Notes: generated by a model not told the origin, from the letters alone. 54,213 nucleotides of DNA from Pseudolabrys sp. (GCA_019689975.1 JADGGK010000014.1:1-54213); one strand, 5' to 3'. Counted from the first letter of the stretch, positions 7,352-15,784 are shown. A program made the numbers and translations.

Positions 7352-8677
7352 TCAGCCCTTCTTCTGCTCCGCCGCCTTGCCGAGATTGCGGGCCAGATAG
7401 TCGAGCGCCGCCTTGAGCTGGGCATCGTCGTCCGTGCCGATGAGGTCGGCCCTGATCGGCGCCGAATAGCGCTGTTCGACGGTCGTGGTCTTGTCATCCC
7501 TGCCGCCGAGCGCCCCGGGATTGCGGAAGGCGCCGCGCAGCTCGCTTTCGTGCGGCAGGATCACGCCGGCAATCTGCTGCTCCTTGGGCGCTTCCACCAC
7601 CACATCGGGCGTGATGCCGCTGCCCTGAATCGAACGACCGCCGGGGGTGTAGTAGAGCGCGGTGGTCAAGCGCAACGCGCCGTGGCCGTTAAGGGGAACG
7701 ACGGTCTGCACCGAGCCCTTGCCGAAGCTCTGGGTGCCCATGATGGTCGCCCGCTTGCGGTCCTGGAGGGCGCCGGCGACGATTTCGGAGGCGGAGGCGG
7801 AGGCGCCGTTGATGAGCACCACCATCGGGGCGTCGGCGAATATGGCCCCGTTGGGCGGAACCTGGTAGCTCTGATTATCGGCGCTGCGTCGGCCGCGAAT
7901 CGTCACCACGGTACCGCCTTTGAGGAAATCCCCGGCGATCGCGACCGCGGAAGTCAGGAGACCGCCCGGATCGTTGCGCAGGTCGAGGACGAGTCCCTTG
8001 AGCGGCGCGCCGGCTTCAAGCCTCAGATCGTTCAGCGCCTTCTTGACCTCCTTGGGAGTCTCGGCCGCGAATTCGGTGATCCGAAGGTAGCCGATCCCGT
8101 TCGGCTGCAGCTTCGCCTTGACGGTCTGGACCTCGATGATGCTGCGGGTGATCGATACGACGAAGGGCGGCTGGTCGCCGCGCGCTATGGTCAGCTTGAC
8201 GCTGGTCCCCGGCCTGCCGCGGAGTATGCGGACGACCTTGTCGAGATTCTCGCCCTGCACGTTCCTGCCGTCGACGGCGACGATCAAGTCGCCGGGCTGA
8301 AGGCCGGCGCGCGCCGCCGGCGTGCCGTCGATGGGCGCGATCACCTTCGGGAATCCGCCCTGCTGCGAAATCTCGATGCCGAGGCCGCCGAATTTGCCGG
8401 AGATGTCCGCCTGCGACTCCCTGAATTCCTGCTCGTCCATGTAGTCCGAATGCGGGTCGAGGCGGTTGAGCATCCCCTTCAGCGCATCCTTGGTGAGCTC
8501 ATGCGCGTCGACGGGCCGCACGTAATCGCGTTCGACGAGCTGGATGACGCCGTCGATCAAGGCGAGGTCCGTTGGCGAGGGTCCCGCCGAGCGCGCGCCC
8601 AGGGCGAAGGCCACCGGAAGGAGGACAAGCGACATAGCCGCCGCGGCGGTTACGGCAACACGCGGATTTTTCATCAT
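7352..8677 (-). CDS. S41 family C-terminal processing protease (CtpA-like)
   Basis: A 441-residue periplasmic serine protease. Order: an N-terminal signal or anchor segment (about 8-28), a short helical domain, a PDZ domain (about 90-175, with GGLGIEI and the GLQPGD loop), and the S41 core. The core shows LRNDPGG (about 233-239), the nucleophile segment NGASASASE (about 290-298) and FGKG with the general-base Lys320. The family cleaves nonpolar C-termini of envelope proteins and often controls cell-wall hydrolases. Length fits CtpA/CtpB. It converges on ecfG. Upstream (8678-9222) is a long divergent control region holding a decayed interspersed repeat. Confidence 0.93.
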   Translation of the reverse strand: MMKNPRVAVTAAAAMSLVLLPVAFALGARSAGPSPTDLALIDGVIQLVERDYVRPVDAHELTKDALKGMLNRLDPHSDYMDEQEFRESQADISGKFGGLGIEISQQGGFPKVIAPIDGTPAARAGLQPGDLIVAVDGRNVQGENLDKVVRILRGRPGTSVKLTIARGDQPPFVVSITRSIIEVQTVKAKLQPNGIGYLRITEFAAETPKEVKKALNDLRLEAGAPLKGLVLDLRNDPGGLLTSAVAIAGDFLKGGTVVTIRGRRSADNQSYQVPPNGAIFADAPMVVLINGASASASEIVAGALQDRKRATIMGTQSFGKGSVQTVVPLNGHGALRLTTALYYTPGGRSIQGSGITPDVVVEAPKEQQIAGVILPHESELRGAFRNPGALGGRDDKTTTVEQRYSAPIRADLIGTDDDAQLKAALDYLARNLGKAAEQKKG

Positions 8678-8970
8678 CGCGACCTCACGCTCATCCGTTC
8701 CGAACTGCGAACCCCAGGCGCGGCCGGATGTTCGGGTAATGTGGGGGCATCCCGGCTGCGCGCCAAGTCCTCAACGGCGCGGCCCGGCGACCGGCGCCGT
8801 CATCGCGCGGCGCCCCGCAAGGAGCGGCGCCGCCGGGCACCGTGGTCGCCAGGCGGCATTGCAAGGCGGCCTGTTCCGCGTCGGCGCGAGGCGGCGAAGC
8901 CGCCGCAGCGACCCGGGCTCTCGTACCATTCTCGGAAGTCATGCCCGATGCGCAATGGCGGCTGCACCGG

Positions 8971-9017
8971 CTGGATTGGTTCGCCCTCGCTGCGCCCGGC
9001 CCCGGCGCAATCGCGGG
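8971..9017 (+). repeat. Decayed copy of the GTCATTGCGA-type interspersed repeat
   Basis: The 545-bp gap 8678-9222 between the divergent S41 protease and LigD-polymerase genes holds a copy that begins CTGGATTGGTTCGCCCTCGC and ends GCGCAATCGCGGG, followed by GGTCGATGCCGC. The same trailing GGTCGATGCCGC follows the copy near 5401, so more than the core was copied. No gene is recognised in the gap. Confidence 0.6.
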
Positions 9018-9222
9018 TCGATGCCGCGTTCGAGCTGAGGGGTCAAAACCGCCGCTATCCGCTATAGTCCCAGCCGAAGGAACCCGAGCGCGCCGGTCGC
9101 GGTTGCGACGGGCCGCCCCGGCGTGTTCGCGACCTGCGGTAAAGGGGCGAGCGGGCACCGAAACCATGTCGCGGATGGCGGGTGCGGCGCGCATTGGCCG
9201 CCGCATTCCGGAGCATTGTTGC

Positions 9223-10149
9223 ATGAGCGGACGCCAAGACAGTGAGCCCGCGCCGTCACGGCGTGGCGCGAGGACGAAAGCGGAAAAATCCGCGTCCGTC
9301 GCCGGGGTCGTGCTCACCCATCCCGACCGCATCTACTGGCGCGAGGGTCCGATCCGCAAGCGGGATCTCGCCGATTACTATGCGACGGTCTGGAAATGGA
9401 TTGAGCCCCACATCGTCGGCCGGCCCATGGCCGTGTTGCGGTGCCCGGAGGGCAGCGCGGGCCCGTGCTTCTTTCAGAAACACGCAAAGACCGGCATTGC
9501 CGCCGATCTGCTGCATCTCACTCCGGAAAAAGGCGACGAGATCTTTTCGGTCGATCGGCTCGAGGGGGTGATCGCCCTGGTCCAGGCCGGAACGCTGGAA
9601 ATCCATGTCCGCGGCTCGACCATCGACGATCTTACCCGCGCCGACCGGCTGGTGTTCGATCTCGACCCCGGGCCGGACGTGGGGTGGGACGCTGTCGTGG
9701 CGGCGGCGCGCGAGGTCGGTGCCCGGCTCGAACGTCTGCGGCTCAGAAGTTTCGTGAAGACGACCGGCGGCAAGGGGCTGCATGTGGTGGTGCCGATCCG
9801 TCCCGCGCCCTGGCATGCAGTCGGCGCGTTCTGCCGCGCCTTGGCCGCGGCCATGGAAAAAGACGACCCGCGCCGCTACGTCGCAAGCGCCGCCAAGAGG
9901 CGTCGTGCCGGACGCATCTTCATCGACTATCTGCGCAACAGCCACGACGCGACGTCGATCGCCCCCTACTCGACGCGCGCGCGTCCGGGCGCGCCGGTTG
10001 CGGTCCCGGTCGCATGGTCCGAGCTCCCCGCCCTCGCAAGCGCGAACCGCTATACCGTGGCAACCACGCTGCGCCGGCTCGCACGGCTGCGTGCGGATCC
10101 GTGGGCCGACCTCGCCCGCACGCACCAGACATTGCCCGACGCTGCCTGA
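9223..10149 (+). CDS. Stand-alone LigD-type polymerase domain protein (primase-polymerase)
   Basis: A 308-residue protein that is only the polymerase (PolDom) module of bacterial LigD, an archaeo-eukaryotic primase fold. Visible motifs: FFQKH (about 83-87) in the N-terminal lobe; motif I FDLDPG with metal ligands Asp146 and Asp148; motif II KTTGGKGLHVVVP with His187; motif III FIDYLRN with Asp235. There is no ligase or phosphoesterase domain, and no Ku gene anywhere in the window. Stand-alone PolDom proteins elsewhere (mycobacterial Prim-PolC) fill short DNA gaps with ribonucleotides in excision repair, so a similar role is plausible. The ATG at 9223 has GGAG nine bases upstream; the open frame extends further but without family similarity. 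Confidence 0.9.
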   Translation: MSGRQDSEPAPSRRGARTKAEKSASVAGVVLTHPDRIYWREGPIRKRDLADYYATVWKWIEPHIVGRPMAVLRCPEGSAGPCFFQKHAKTGIAADLLHLTPEKGDEIFSVDRLEGVIALVQAGTLEIHVRGSTIDDLTRADRLVFDLDPGPDVGWDAVVAAAREVGARLERLRLRSFVKTTGGKGLHVVVPIRPAPWHAVGAFCRALAAAMEKDDPRRYVASAAKRRRAGRIFIDYLRNSHDATSIAPYSTRARPGAPVAVPVAWSELPALASANRYTVATTLRRLARLRADPWADLARTHQTLPDAA

Positions 10150-10290
10150 GAACCCGCGCGGCGGAGACGCGCGCCGAGTCCGCGCCTGGCGTCGCGGCGG
10201 ACCCGCATCCTCGCGCTTTACCGGCGGCGTTTTCGGCTATAGTCGGCCGATTACGTCCCACGCCCTCGACCTCCCGACCGAGATGATCCC

Positions 10291-10881
10291 ATGCCTGCCA
10301 CGCGCCCCGCGCCCCGCCTTGCCGTCCTCGCCGAAACCGAGCTCGACGAAGCGCAACGCGAGTTCGTGCGCGCCTTGCGCACGGGCCCGCGCGGACCGGC
10401 GCTTGAACTGCGCGGTCCCTTTGCCGCCTGGATTCATGCCCCACGGTTCGGGCTGCTGGCGCAGGCGCTGGGCGCGCATTGCCGCTATCACACCGGCATA
10501 CCCCCGCGGCTATCGGAATTCGCGATCCTGTGCACCGCGCGCTTCTGGCGCGCGCAGTATGAATGGCACGCGCATGCCGCCATCGCCGAACGCGCCGGCG
10601 TCAAGCCGAAGACGATCGCGGAACTGCGCGCCGGACGTGAGCCGAAATCCGCGGCCAAGGACGAACGCGCGATCTATGCCTTCGTCCGCGAGCTTTACCG
10701 GACCCGCCGCGTGAGCGACCGCGTGTTCAAGCGCGTGCGCGATCTCCTCGGCGAGACGGCGACCGTCGAACTCACCGGCCTGCTCGGCTATTATGCGATG
10801 GTGGCCATGACGCTCAATGTGTTTCGCATGCTGCCGCCGCAGGATGCGCCGCTCGCCTTTGCGGAGCCTTCCGGCAGGTGA
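10291..10881 (+). CDS. Carboxymuconolactone decarboxylase-like (AhpD-fold) protein
   Basis: A 196-residue all-helical protein of the carboxymuconolactone decarboxylase superfamily. The core helix carries REFAILCTARFWRAQYEWHAH in its expected position (about 69-90), but the redox CxxC of AhpD-type members is absent: a single Cys (ILCTAR) and the later histidines remain. This points to a lyase-like or non-redox member, not a peroxidase reductase. It follows the LigD-polymerase gene by 141 bp and may have its own promoter (GCTATAGT at about 10237-10244). It converges on the copper gene pair. Substrate unknown. Confidence 0.82.
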   Translation: MPATRPAPRLAVLAETELDEAQREFVRALRTGPRGPALELRGPFAAWIHAPRFGLLAQALGAHCRYHTGIPPRLSEFAILCTARFWRAQYEWHAHAAIAERAGVKPKTIAELRAGREPKSAAKDERAIYAFVRELYRTRRVSDRVFKRVRDLLGETATVELTGLLGYYAMVAMTLNVFRMLPPQDAPLAFAEPSGR

Positions 10882-10920
10882 GCGGGGCCGACGCCGCGCC
10901 AGTCCCGTTCCCGCCGGGAA

Positions 10921-10937
10921 GGCCGGCGGCGCCGGCC
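10921..10937. terminator. GC-rich hairpin between converging genes
   Basis: GGCCGGC at 10921-10927 pairs with GCCGGCC at 10931-10937 around a three-base loop, midway between the end of the carboxymuconolactone-decarboxylase-like gene and the end of the PCu(A)C gene. No T-tract. Candidate bidirectional transcript end. Confidence 0.3.
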
Positions 10938-11008
10938 CCGCGCTGGGGACGAGGACCGACCGCCGCGCTTGCCGGCGGCGGCCGGACGACAGCGACCGCA
11001 ACGGTCGT

Positions 11009-11509
11009 TCAGTGCTGCATCGGCATGGCCGGCATCACGTGGTCGTCGCTCCCGTGCATCGCGCCGAGACCCGCAACCGCGAATTCGACCTCGACCGTGC
11101 CGGCCTTCTCGAACACGAGCGTGCCCTTGACACGGCTGTCTTGTTTCAGCGGCGCCTTCAGGCCGATGAACATCAGATGATAGCCTCCCGGCTCGAGTGT
11201 CACGGTTTCGCCCGGCTTGATCTCGATGCCGCCGGCCAGGGGACGCATGGTCATCACGCCGTTCTCCATGCGCATGACATGGATCTCGGTGCGGTCGGCG
11301 ACCTCGATCGAGCCGCCGAGCAGACGATCCGGCGCCGATCCGGTATTGGTGACGGTCAGATATCCGGCCCCGACCGTCGCGCCCTTGGGCGTCGCACGCG
11401 CCCAAGGGTGCCCGATCTTCAGACTGCCGACGGTATACTCATGTGCATGTGCCGGCAAAACGGCACACAGCGCCGCGATCCCAATGACAGCGGCGATGAA
11501 ACGCGACAT
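11009..11509 (-). CDS. PCu(A)C family periplasmic copper chaperone
   Basis: A 166-residue copper chaperone with a signal peptide (about 1-22, ending AHA). The Cu(I) ligands of the family are in place: His77 and Met88 (EIHVMRMENGVMTMRP), then His111 and Met113 (GGYHLMFIGL). A His/Met-rich tail (MHGSDDHVMPAMPMQH) adds possible copper ligands. Such proteins pass Cu(I) to the CuA site of cytochrome c oxidase with ScoI-type partners. The upstream gene on the same strand encodes a small Cys-rich exported protein 71 bp away, and the two probably form a copper operon. No copper-regulator site was recognised. Confidence 0.93.
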   Translation of the reverse strand: MSRFIAAVIGIAALCAVLPAHAHEYTVGSLKIGHPWARATPKGATVGAGYLTVTNTGSAPDRLLGGSIEVADRTEIHVMRMENGVMTMRPLAGGIEIKPGETVTLEPGGYHLMFIGLKAPLKQDSRVKGTLVFEKAGTVEVEFAVAGLGAMHGSDDHVMPAMPMQH

Positions 11510-11580
11510 TGCCTATCTCCTCGCAACAGGGACGTGAGTCATGCCGCGCGCATGATCGCGACATGACGGGTGATCGACGT

Positions 11581-11946
11581 TCACGAGAGGGATGGCAGGC
11601 GCGGCGGCGCGCGCGGATCGTACGGCGTGGGGCGCGCTGCGACATGCCTCGGCGCCGACGCGCCAGCCGGCATGATCGAGGAGGCGGGATAGACGGGCGC
11701 GCCGACGACCGGGGTCGGCGACGGCGCCGCCGCATTCCCGCAATGCGACGGCATCCCGCAGCCTGCCGCGCAGGGACAATCGCTCCCCGGTATCGGCGAG
11801 CCTCCGCCGGGCTGCGCGGACGTGCAGAGGAGCGCTGCCCCGGGACCGGCAACGGTCAGCGACAGTACCGCAAGCACTCCCTGCAGCGCGATGGCGTAAG
11901 CGGCCGCGAGCGCGATGACCGCTTTGGAGATGCCGGTTCTGCCCAT
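11581..11946 (-). CDS. Small exported Cys-rich protein (DUF2946-like)
   Basis: A 121-residue protein with an N-terminal hydrophobic segment (about 8-36) that acts as signal or anchor, then a cysteine cluster: Cys41, Cys57, Cys59, Cys63 and Cys69 in a CPCAAGCGMPSHC setting, with a Met and His inside it. The Pro/Ala-rich tail looks disordered. This layout resembles DUF2946 proteins that accompany copper genes, and the PCu(A)C gene follows on the same strand. Metal binding is inference. The frame opens with a TTG at 11970, but the ATG at 11946 begins the hydrophobic segment properly. Confidence 0.62.
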   Translation of the reverse strand: MGRTGISKAVIALAAAYAIALQGVLAVLSLTVAGPGAALLCTSAQPGGGSPIPGSDCPCAAGCGMPSHCGNAAAPSPTPVVGAPVYPASSIMPAGASAPRHVAARPTPYDPRAPPRLPSLS

Positions 11947-12058
11947 GTTCGCGATCCCGCCGGCCGGCAATCTAGGGCGCAGCCGGGTTCCTGTCGAGCC
12001 GCGCGGTCTTGCCGCAATCGGCGTCGAATGATCATGATTGCCGTGCTAAGCTTGCACC

Positions 12059-12382
12059 ATGGCCCCGACCCCCTCACCCGCCGAACAGTCCGAGCATCGC
12101 GTGCTTGCCTTCCGGCGCGGCAACCGCGACAAGGCCGGGGACGCCGCGCCGCGGCCGCCGGTGTCGGACCTCGCCGGCTATATGCGCGAGCCCGGCGAAA
12201 GTCCCGACGATTATCGTCAACGCATGATCGTCAACGGCCTTGCGTTCCTGTTCGTCTTGGCCCTGATCGGCGCCGGTTTGTGGCTCGCCGACACGATGAC
12301 GAATGTGCGCAAGGATCAGGACTGCGTGCTCTCGGGTCGACGCGACTGCGCGCCGATCAATGTCAGCGCGCATCGCTGGTAA
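12059..12382 (+). CDS. Conserved single-pass membrane protein of unknown function
   Basis: A 107-residue protein. The polar N-terminal half (to about residue 55, with [19 protein letters not shown]) is followed by one membrane helix (about 58-77) and a short tail with two cysteines (CVLSGRRDC) that could form a disulfide outside the cytosol. I recognise the tail pattern from small proteins widespread in Bradyrhizobium relatives, but no function is known. It lies 157 bp before acpXL on the same strand and may be read into that operon. It is divergent from the copper gene pair. Confidence 0.75.
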   Translation: MAPTPSPAEQSEHRVLAFRRGNRDKAGDAAPRPPVSDLAGYMREPGESPDDYRQRMIVNGLAFLFVLALIGAGLWLADTMTNVRKDQDCVLSGRRDCAPINVSAHRW

Positions 12383-12539
12383 GGCGCCGAGGGCACAGCG
12401 CGGTGCCGCCATTGAACTCGACCTGTTCGTTCGCTATACGGGCAGCCGACCGAGTTCGGCGGGCCTTCGCCTTTTGCGCGAGGCATTTCGGCGCCGACGG
12501 GAGGATCGGCGGAACTGCAAGCCAATCAGTGAGTTAGTG

Positions 12540-12821
12540 ATGTCCACGACATTCGATACCATAGCCAATATTATCGCCGAGACGTGCGATATTCCGCGCG
12601 ACTCCATCAAGCCGGAGAGCCACGCGATCAACGATCTCGGTATCGACAGCCTGGACTTCCTCGACATCGCTTTCGCCATCGACAAGGCCTTCGGCATCAA
12701 GATGCCGCTCGAGCAATGGACGCAGGAAGTCAACGAGGGCAAGGCGACGACCGACCGGTATTTCGTGCTCAAGAACCTGAGCGACCGCGTCGACGAACTG
12801 GTCGCAGCAAAGGGTGCGTGA
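12540..12821 (+). CDS. acpXL: AcpXL, acyl carrier protein for the lipid A very-long-chain fatty acid
   Basis: A 93-residue acyl carrier protein. The 4'-phosphopantetheine attachment serine is Ser37 in LGIDSLDF. The longer, acidic C-terminal helix region (about 55-90) is typical of AcpXL and not of housekeeping AcpP. It carries the 27-hydroxyoctacosanoyl-type chain that rhizobia and relatives attach to lipid A. First gene of the operon acpXL-fabZXL-fabF2XL-fabF1XL-adhXL-lpxXL. No strong Shine-Dalgarno is seen. A GGAAC-N17-GTT match ends only five bases before the ATG and is discussed as a finding. Confidence 0.95.
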   Translation: MSTTFDTIANIIAETCDIPRDSIKPESHAINDLGIDSLDFLDIAFAIDKAFGIKMPLEQWTQEVNEGKATTDRYFVLKNLSDRVDELVAAKGA

Positions 12822-12834
12822 GCTGGCAACGGCC

Positions 12835-13311
12835 ATGCGCCTCGAATACTTTATGTTGATTGATCGAGTTGTCAGGCTCGATCTTGGCGCCGGCAGCATC
12901 ACCTGCGAAGCGAAGGTCCCGGACAACAGCACCATCTTCGAAGGGCATTTTCCCGGTTATCCGCTGATGCCCGGCGTGCTTTTGATCGAATGCATGGCGC
13001 AGACCGCCGGCTGGATGCTGGTTGCGGCCCACAAATTGCAGCGCATGCCCTTTCTTGCGGCGGTCAAGGACGCCAAGCTCCGCAGCTTCGTCACCCCCGG
13101 CCAGCAGCTTCTCACCGAAGCGGTTCTCAGTCATTCCGGTTCCGGCTACGCGATGACCGAGGCCAGCATTTCCTGCGAGGGCAAGCTCGTTTGCAACGCC
13201 GACATCACGTTCCGCCTGACGGGATTTCCCACCCCCGGCTTTGCCACCGAGATGCGGAAGCGCGCCGAGGCCATCGGCCTGCCGATCAGCGAGGCGCTGA
13301 CCAATGACTGA
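12835..13311 (+). CDS. fabZXL: FabZ-like 3-hydroxyacyl-ACP dehydratase of the VLCFA cluster
   Basis: A 158-residue hot-dog-fold dehydratase. The catalytic pair of the FabZ family is present: His38 in GHFPGYPLMPGV and Glu52 in LLIECMAQ. It would dehydrate the 3-hydroxyacyl-AcpXL intermediate in each elongation round. The start chosen is the ATG at 12835, which gives the family N-terminus MRLEYF; an in-frame GTG at 12814 would overlap the acpXL stop and cannot be excluded. The gene overlaps the next by eight bases. Confidence 0.92.
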   Translation: MRLEYFMLIDRVVRLDLGAGSITCEAKVPDNSTIFEGHFPGYPLMPGVLLIECMAQTAGWMLVAAHKLQRMPFLAAVKDAKLRSFVTPGQQLLTEAVLSHSGSGYAMTEASISCEGKLVCNADITFRLTGFPTPGFATEMRKRAEAIGLPISEALTND

Positions 13312-14500
13312 GGACTCGCCGCGCGAGGCATGGATCACCGGCATCGGCATCGTCTCCTGCCTTGGCGAAGGTCCCGACGCGCATTGGCAGAAGCTTACGG
13401 CCGGCGAGCCGAACGTCGACACGACGACATTCGCGCCATTCGTGATTCATCCCTTGGTCAAGCTCAATTTCGATGCACAGATTCCCAGGAAGGGCGACCA
13501 GAGGCAGATGGAGGATTGGCAGCGCATCGGCGTCTATGCGGCCGGCCTGGCGCTCGACTCCGCGGGCGTGAAGGGCAAGACGGAGATCCTTTCGCGCATG
13601 GATATGATCGTCGCCGCCGGCGGCGGCGAGCGCGATGTCGCCGTCGACTCGACGATCCTGAGCGGTCTCGCGCAGGCACGGGATCCCGCCGCCTTTCTCA
13701 ACGAGCGGCTGATGAGCGACCTGCGTCCGACGCTTTTTCTTGCGCAGCTTTCCAATCTGCTCGCGGGCAACATCTCGATCGTGCACGGCGTCACCGGTTC
13801 GTCGCGGACTTTCATGGGCGAGGAATCCGCCGGCGTGGACTGCCTGCGTATCGCGCTTGCGCGCATCGCCGCAGGGCAGAGCGACATCGCCTTGGTCGGC
13901 GGGTCCTATAATGCCGAGCGGCCCGATCTGCTGCTGCTCTATGAATTCGACGGCAGCGCGCTCAAGGGCGGTTTTGCCCCGGTCTGGGAGCGCGGGGCCC
14001 GCGGCGGCGTCGCGCTCGGCTCGCTCGGCGCGTTTCTCGTCATCGAGGCGCGGGCGCATGCGCAGGCGCGCGGCGCGCAACCGCTGGCGCGGCTCAGCGC
14101 CGTCTTCGCCGCGCGCAGCAGGCGGACGGACGGTGCGGTCAGGCATACGCTGTCGACCCTGTTGCAACGGGTCGAGGACAGGCTGATGATCGAACACGCC
14201 GCGCTGCTGTCGGGAGCGAGCGGGGCCGAGCCGGCAACCGGCGAGGAACGTGCCTTCCTGGCCGGCCATCCGGAGCTTCCCGCGCGCGCGACCGGCACCT
14301 ATCTCGGACATGCGGCGGAACCGCAATTCGTCATGAATGTCGCGCTCGCCGCCGTGGCGCTCGGACGTGCCAAGCTCTTCCCTCCCCGCGATTCCACCGG
14401 CCTCGAGAAGCCGATGCAGGCGGAGTTGCGGCAGGTCCTGGTGACCGGGGTCGGTCATTGGCGGGGCGAAGGGCTCGCCCTCGTCGAGGCGGTGGTGTAA
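13304..14500 (+). CDS. fabF2XL: FabF2XL, ketosynthase-like protein lacking catalytic residues
   Basis: A 398-residue beta-ketoacyl-ACP synthase homologue, second gene after acpXL, as in the rhizobial VLCFA cluster. Hand alignment to FabF through the flanking CLRIALARI and SDIALVGG segments places Glu174 (MGEESAG) where the nucleophilic Cys should be. The first catalytic His (NAHGT in active enzymes) aligns with SGASG (about Ser306). Only the last His is kept (LGHAAEP, His336). It therefore cannot do normal condensation alone and probably pairs with the intact FabF1XL next door, like a chain-length factor. The role is inference; the residue losses are seen in the sequence. It starts inside the fabZXL stop region (8-base overlap). 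Confidence 0.9.
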   Translation: MTEDSPREAWITGIGIVSCLGEGPDAHWQKLTAGEPNVDTTTFAPFVIHPLVKLNFDAQIPRKGDQRQMEDWQRIGVYAAGLALDSAGVKGKTEILSRMDMIVAAGGGERDVAVDSTILSGLAQARDPAAFLNERLMSDLRPTLFLAQLSNLLAGNISIVHGVTGSSRTFMGEESAGVDCLRIALARIAAGQSDIALVGGSYNAERPDLLLLYEFDGSALKGGFAPVWERGARGGVALGSLGAFLVIEARAHAQARGAQPLARLSAVFAARSRRTDGAVRHTLSTLLQRVEDRLMIEHAALLSGASGAEPATGEERAFLAGHPELPARATGTYLGHAAEPQFVMNVALAAVALGRAKLFPPRDSTGLEKPMQAELRQVLVTGVGHWRGEGLALVEAVV

Positions 14501-14512
14501 CGGAGGAGCACG

Positions 14513-15784
14513 ATGCTCTCGCTCAAAGACAAGAAGGGCCGGCCTGTCGTGGCGGTCACCGGGCTCGGCGTGATCACGTCCCTCGGCGTCGGCAAGACCG
14601 AAAACTGGGCGAAGCTCACGGCGGGCGAATCGGGAATCCGCGCCATTACGCGATTTCCGACCGACGGCCTGCGCACGCGGATTGCCGGAACAATCGATTT
14701 TCTTCCCGCAAGCGGCGCCACGGTCGACATGACCGAGCGTTTTGCCGCCCTCGCCGTCGAGGAAGCCATCGGCGAGGCAGGCGTGGGAACGCCCGGCGAC
14801 TTTCCCGGCCCGCTGTTCCTTGCCTTACCGCCGATCGAAGTCGAATGGCCGCAACGCATCGAGCTGGCCTCCCGCCTGCGCACGAACGGCGCGATCGGAT
14901 ACGACGACCTGCTGCGCGCCTGCACCGCATTCCCGGCCTATCATGAGCGTTTCCTGATCGGCTCGGTCGCCGATCATCTCGCCGATCGATTCGGAACCAA
15001 GGGCTCGCCGATCTCGCTCTCGACGGCCTGCGCCTCGGGGGCCAGCGCGATCCAGCTTGGCGTCGAAGCGATCCGCCGCGGAGAATGCGACGTCGCGCTC
15101 TGCGTCGGCAGTGACGGATCGATCAGCCCGGAAGCCGTCGTGCGTTTTTCATTGCTGTCGGCGCTTTCCACCAGCAACGAGCCGCCGCAAGGCGCGGCGC
15201 GGCCGTTTGCGAAAAACCGCGACGGCTTCGTGATGGCGGAAGGCGCCGGCGCATTGGTGCTCGAGCGCTATGACCATGCCAAGGCGCGCGGCGCCAAAAT
15301 CCTCGGCATCATCGAAGGCTGCGGCGAAATGGCGGATTCGTTTCACCGCACGCGGTCGAGCCCCGACGGCAAGCCGATCATCGGCTGCATCGCCAATGCG
15401 TTGAACGACGCGGCCCTTGGCGTCGACGACATCGACTACATCAACGCGCACGGAACGGGCACGCCGGAAAACGACAAGATGGAGCATATCGGCGTCACCG
15501 GCGTGTTCGGCGAACGCATGAAGGCAATTCCGATTTCCTCCAATAAATCGATGATCGGCCACACCTTGTCCGCGGCGGGCGCCGTGGAAGCCGTGTTCAC
15601 GCTGCTGACGTTGCAACATCAGCGCATTCCGCCCACGATCAATTATCACGTGCCCGATCCCGCGATCCCGCTTGACGTCGTACCGAACAAGGCGCGCGAC
15701 GCGCGATTGCGCCACGCCGTCTCCAATTCCTTCGGCTTCGGCGGGCAGAACGTCTCGCTGGTCATGGGGCTCGAGCCGGCGTGA
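14513..15784 (+). CDS. fabF1XL: FabF1XL, active beta-ketoacyl-ACP synthase II of the VLCFA cluster
   Basis: A 423-residue thiolase-fold condensing enzyme with every catalytic residue: Cys173 (STACASGAS), His313 (NAHGTGTPEND), Lys345 (SSNKSMIGH) and His350. It should condense malonyl units onto AcpXL-bound acyl chains. GGAGG lies just before the ATG (12 bp after the fabF2XL stop), so this gene has the best ribosome site of the operon. An insertion around residues 95-140, rich in aromatics, is longer than in housekeeping FabF and could shape a longer acyl pocket. Its stop overlaps the GTG start of adhXL by four bases. Confidence 0.95.
   Translation: MLSLKDKKGRPVVAVTGLGVITSLGVGKTENWAKLTAGESGIRAITRFPTDGLRTRIAGTIDFLPASGATVDMTERFAALAVEEAIGEAGVGTPGDFPGPLFLALPPIEVEWPQRIELASRLRTNGAIGYDDLLRACTAFPAYHERFLIGSVADHLADRFGTKGSPISLSTACASGASAIQLGVEAIRRGECDVALCVGSDGSISPEAVVRFSLLSALSTSNEPPQGAARPFAKNRDGFVMAEGAGALVLERYDHAKARGAKILGIIEGCGEMADSFHRTRSSPDGKPIIGCIANALNDAALGVDDIDYINAHGTGTPENDKMEHIGVTGVFGERMKAIPISSNKSMIGHTLSAAGAVEAVFTLLTLQHQRIPPTINYHVPDPAIPLDVVPNKARDARLRHAVSNSFGFGGQNVSLVMGLEPA

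Noticed and set aside
8842-9222. An N-terminal extension of the LigD-type polymerase
   Set aside because: The added sequence covers the decayed interspersed repeat and has no similarity to LigD; GGAG before the ATG at 9223 marks the better start.
12303-12539. An N-terminal extension of acpXL
   Set aside because: The extension is Arg/Ser-rich, overlaps the upstream membrane-protein gene in another frame, and AcpXL proteins begin at the chosen ATG.
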